This document shows, piece by piece, positions 13,026 to 14,013 of a DNA stretch of 14,013 nucleotides. Origin of the DNA: DATLHO01 sp035539855 (lineage in GTDB: Bacteria > Bacteroidota > Ignavibacteria > OLB7); the NCBI GenBank assembly GCA_035539855.1, contig DATLHO010000326.1, forward strand, positions 1 through 14,013. The letters run 5' to 3'. Below the pieces are notes generated by a model. The model was given only the letters and a program-made list of their open reading frames with translations, was not told the origin of the DNA and ran no database searches. A program made the translations under genes and the position numbers. Numbering within the stretch: position 1 is the first letter of the stretch; the number at the start of each line of letters is the position of its first letter.

Positions 13026-13465
13026 GCGCCCTCCCCCCATGCCGCCAGGGCGCGCGCAGTGTCGCTGCGGACCATGCGCAGCACGTCCCTCGGTCCGGAG
13101 TCGATCGACGTGTAATCGCGCGCGGCGGGAGCGCCGAGCGGGTAGCGACGATGGACCGCGGCACGTAGCAGCGGCGGAAGACGGAATCGATTGTCGGTTC
13201 GGTGGAGGTGATTGCCGAGGACCGCCAGCACATGCGCGATCGATACGGCGCGCTCGTCGTCGCCGGCCGAGAGCTCGGCGCTCGTGCAGCCATCGCCCGC
13301 GGACAGCGCGAGGAGGACGTCACGCACGACCGCGCGACCACAACGGAGCTCGGCCATCGCGATCACGAGCTCGACGACGGCGTCGAGCGAGGTCGCGGCG
13401 AGCGCCGGCGACGCGTCGTCATCGCCGACACGGTCGTCGAGCACGCTCGGATCGAGCGTGCGCAT
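13022..13465 (-). CDS. Uncharacterised protein translationally coupled to TPR regulator
   Basis: I do not recognise this protein. Its TGA stop (13022-13024) overlaps the regulator's ATG by 4 bp as ATGA, so the two are surely cotranscribed and coupled. From ATG 13465 it has 147 residues: an acidic start (DPSVLDDRVGDDDASP), two or three helices (SLDAVVELVIAMAELRCGRA, VVRDVLLALSAGDG), then SIAHVLAVLGNHLHRTDNRF, RLPPLLRAAVHRRYPLG and a basic, Ala-rich end. The helical pattern might be a winged-helix or a small regulatory domain. An alternative GTG start at 13651, with an AGGA-type ribosome-binding site, would add 62 residues, but that extension has fewer G/C third positions and a TTA codon, so I prefer the shorter form. 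Its coupling suggests it is the partner or sensor of the TPR regulator; this is inference. Confidence 0.65.
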   Translation of the reverse strand: MRTLDPSVLDDRVGDDDASPALAATSLDAVVELVIAMAELRCGRAVVRDVLLALSAGDGCTSAELSAGDDERAVSIAHVLAVLGNHLHRTDNRFRLPPLLRAAVHRRYPLGAPAARDYTSIDSGPRDVLRMVRSDTARALAAWGEGA

Positions 13466-13788
13466 CGGTAATGGCCGCACGACATGCTCAGTCGTCCGTG
13501 AAGGTGCCGAGCCGGCACGCTTCGTGGAGACTGTCGCGTCGTTCCAGCCTGTCCGGCCGACTGCCCATGCGTCGGCCTCGCTTCCGCCCGCGCGGAATCC
13601 CAGGTGCCCGGTATGGTGCCCTGAGCGGAGGTAGGAGTTGCCCGTATTCACCTCTTCCTCGTGCTCTGTCCTATGTCCCTGCCTGCCACCGGTCCGTTCG
13701 TCACGGCGATGGCGCTCGACCCTCCCGCTTCATGTCGATCGCGGATTTGCCCGCCGCGGTCGATCATGCTCACTACCCGACGCACACG
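13466..13788. other. Weakly coding stretch; possible N-terminal extension and leader
   Basis: I see no convincing separate gene here. Positions 13466-13651 are open in the frame of the preceding gene and would be its first 62 residues if GTG 13651 is used. Positions 13652-13788 have no recognisable gene, RNA or strong hairpin and may carry the promoter of the minus-strand regulator genes; no promoter boxes can be named. Confidence 0.4.
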
Positions 13789-14013
13789 TCACGACAAGAC
13801 GACGCACGGCGTCGACACATCGGACCGAACTCGGGATTGCTGAGGGGAGGGGGGGATGTTTCCGAATTGCTTCGGGACTGCACGGCAGAACCAGGGGAAG
13901 TTGCCCGTTCCTCCACTGGTGTCATCGTGCGGCTCGAACTTAGCCCGCGCCATCGCGTCGAGCAAGGCCCCGTGCGATTTTTCCGACGCGGCCTCCCGCG
14001 ACTGCCCCCTGAC
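13789..14013 (-). CDS. Possible C-terminal part of unknown protein, cut by right edge
   Basis: A minus-strand frame is open from the window edge to a TGA at 13789-13791 (74 residues). It reads in a protein-like way, with EAASEKSHGALLDAMARAKF, then GGTGNFPWFCRAVPKQFGNI, and about three-quarters of its third codon positions are G or C. I do not recognise a family. A competing plus-strand frame begins at ATG 13856 after a GGGGAGGGGGGG tract and is also open to the edge, but it has many Cys and a TTA codon and looks less natural. Which, if either, is real cannot be settled from this window. Confidence 0.25.
   Translation of the reverse strand, partial: VRGQSREAASEKSHGALLDAMARAKFEPHDDTSGGTGNFPWFCRAVPKQFGNIPPSPQQSRVRSDVSTPCVVLS

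Noticed and set aside
13638..13943. Plus-strand open frame of 101 codons near the right edge
   Set aside because: The product is Arg/Ser/Cys/Thr-rich without domains and with no ribosome-binding site; it is probably non-coding.
1..14013. CRISPR arrays, tRNA or rRNA genes, complete insertion sequences
   Set aside because: No regularly spaced direct repeats, cloverleaf or rRNA sequence, or transposase with paired terminal repeats were seen on either strand by eye.

Overview
The window is about two-thirds G+C, with tightly packed genes whose third codon positions are mostly G or C and with long empty antisense frames. Several proteins are small regulators in which a coiled coil precedes a LuxR-like helix-turn-helix (HTH) of a kind I associate with Bacteroidota, Chlorobi and Gemmatimonadota. 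With the high G+C this makes a Gemmatimonadota-like bacterium with an outer membrane my best guess. That is inference; no rRNA or tRNA gene is present to test it.

Left third (1-4851), mixed housekeeping and unknown genes: a partial HTH regulator (minus strand, cut by the window edge); a YflT-like glycine-zipper stress protein (plus); a nested palindromic repeat; an orphan LolD/MacB-type ABC ATPase (minus) whose 3' end runs into that repeat; a predicted lipoprotein (plus); and a pair on the plus strand made of an atypical short-chain dehydrogenase lacking the catalytic Tyr and Lys and a 399-residue protein with ATP-grasp-like motifs.

Centre (4856-10510), a minus-strand cluster that reads as a divergent, archaic-type chaperone-usher pilus operon. 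In transcription order it encodes a DUF4402-like pilin (9836-10510), a PapD-like periplasmic chaperone (8840-9715), an 886-residue outer-membrane usher-like beta-barrel (6120-8780), a second DUF4402-like subunit that may be the tip or minor pilin (5432-6064), and a coiled-coil/LuxR-HTH regulator (4856-5386). The two pilin-like proteins share a QQRGAY-centred C-terminal motif. A perfect 13-bp hairpin lies between the first pilin gene and the chaperone gene, where it could set subunit ratios.

Right third (10695-14013), still on the minus strand and upstream of the pilus operon: a small coiled-coil protein with a degenerate LuxR-like HTH (10695-11249); a TPR/coiled-coil/LuxR-HTH regulator (11484-13025); an unknown protein whose stop overlaps that start by 4 bp (13022-13465); a weakly coding stretch; and an open frame cut by the right edge. 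Three proteins with related LuxR-like C-terminal regions but no receiver domain therefore flank the pilus genes, and a fourth regulator sits at the left edge. The working picture is a surface-pilus locus with its own set of one-component or TPR-sensing regulators; this is the most interesting system in the window.
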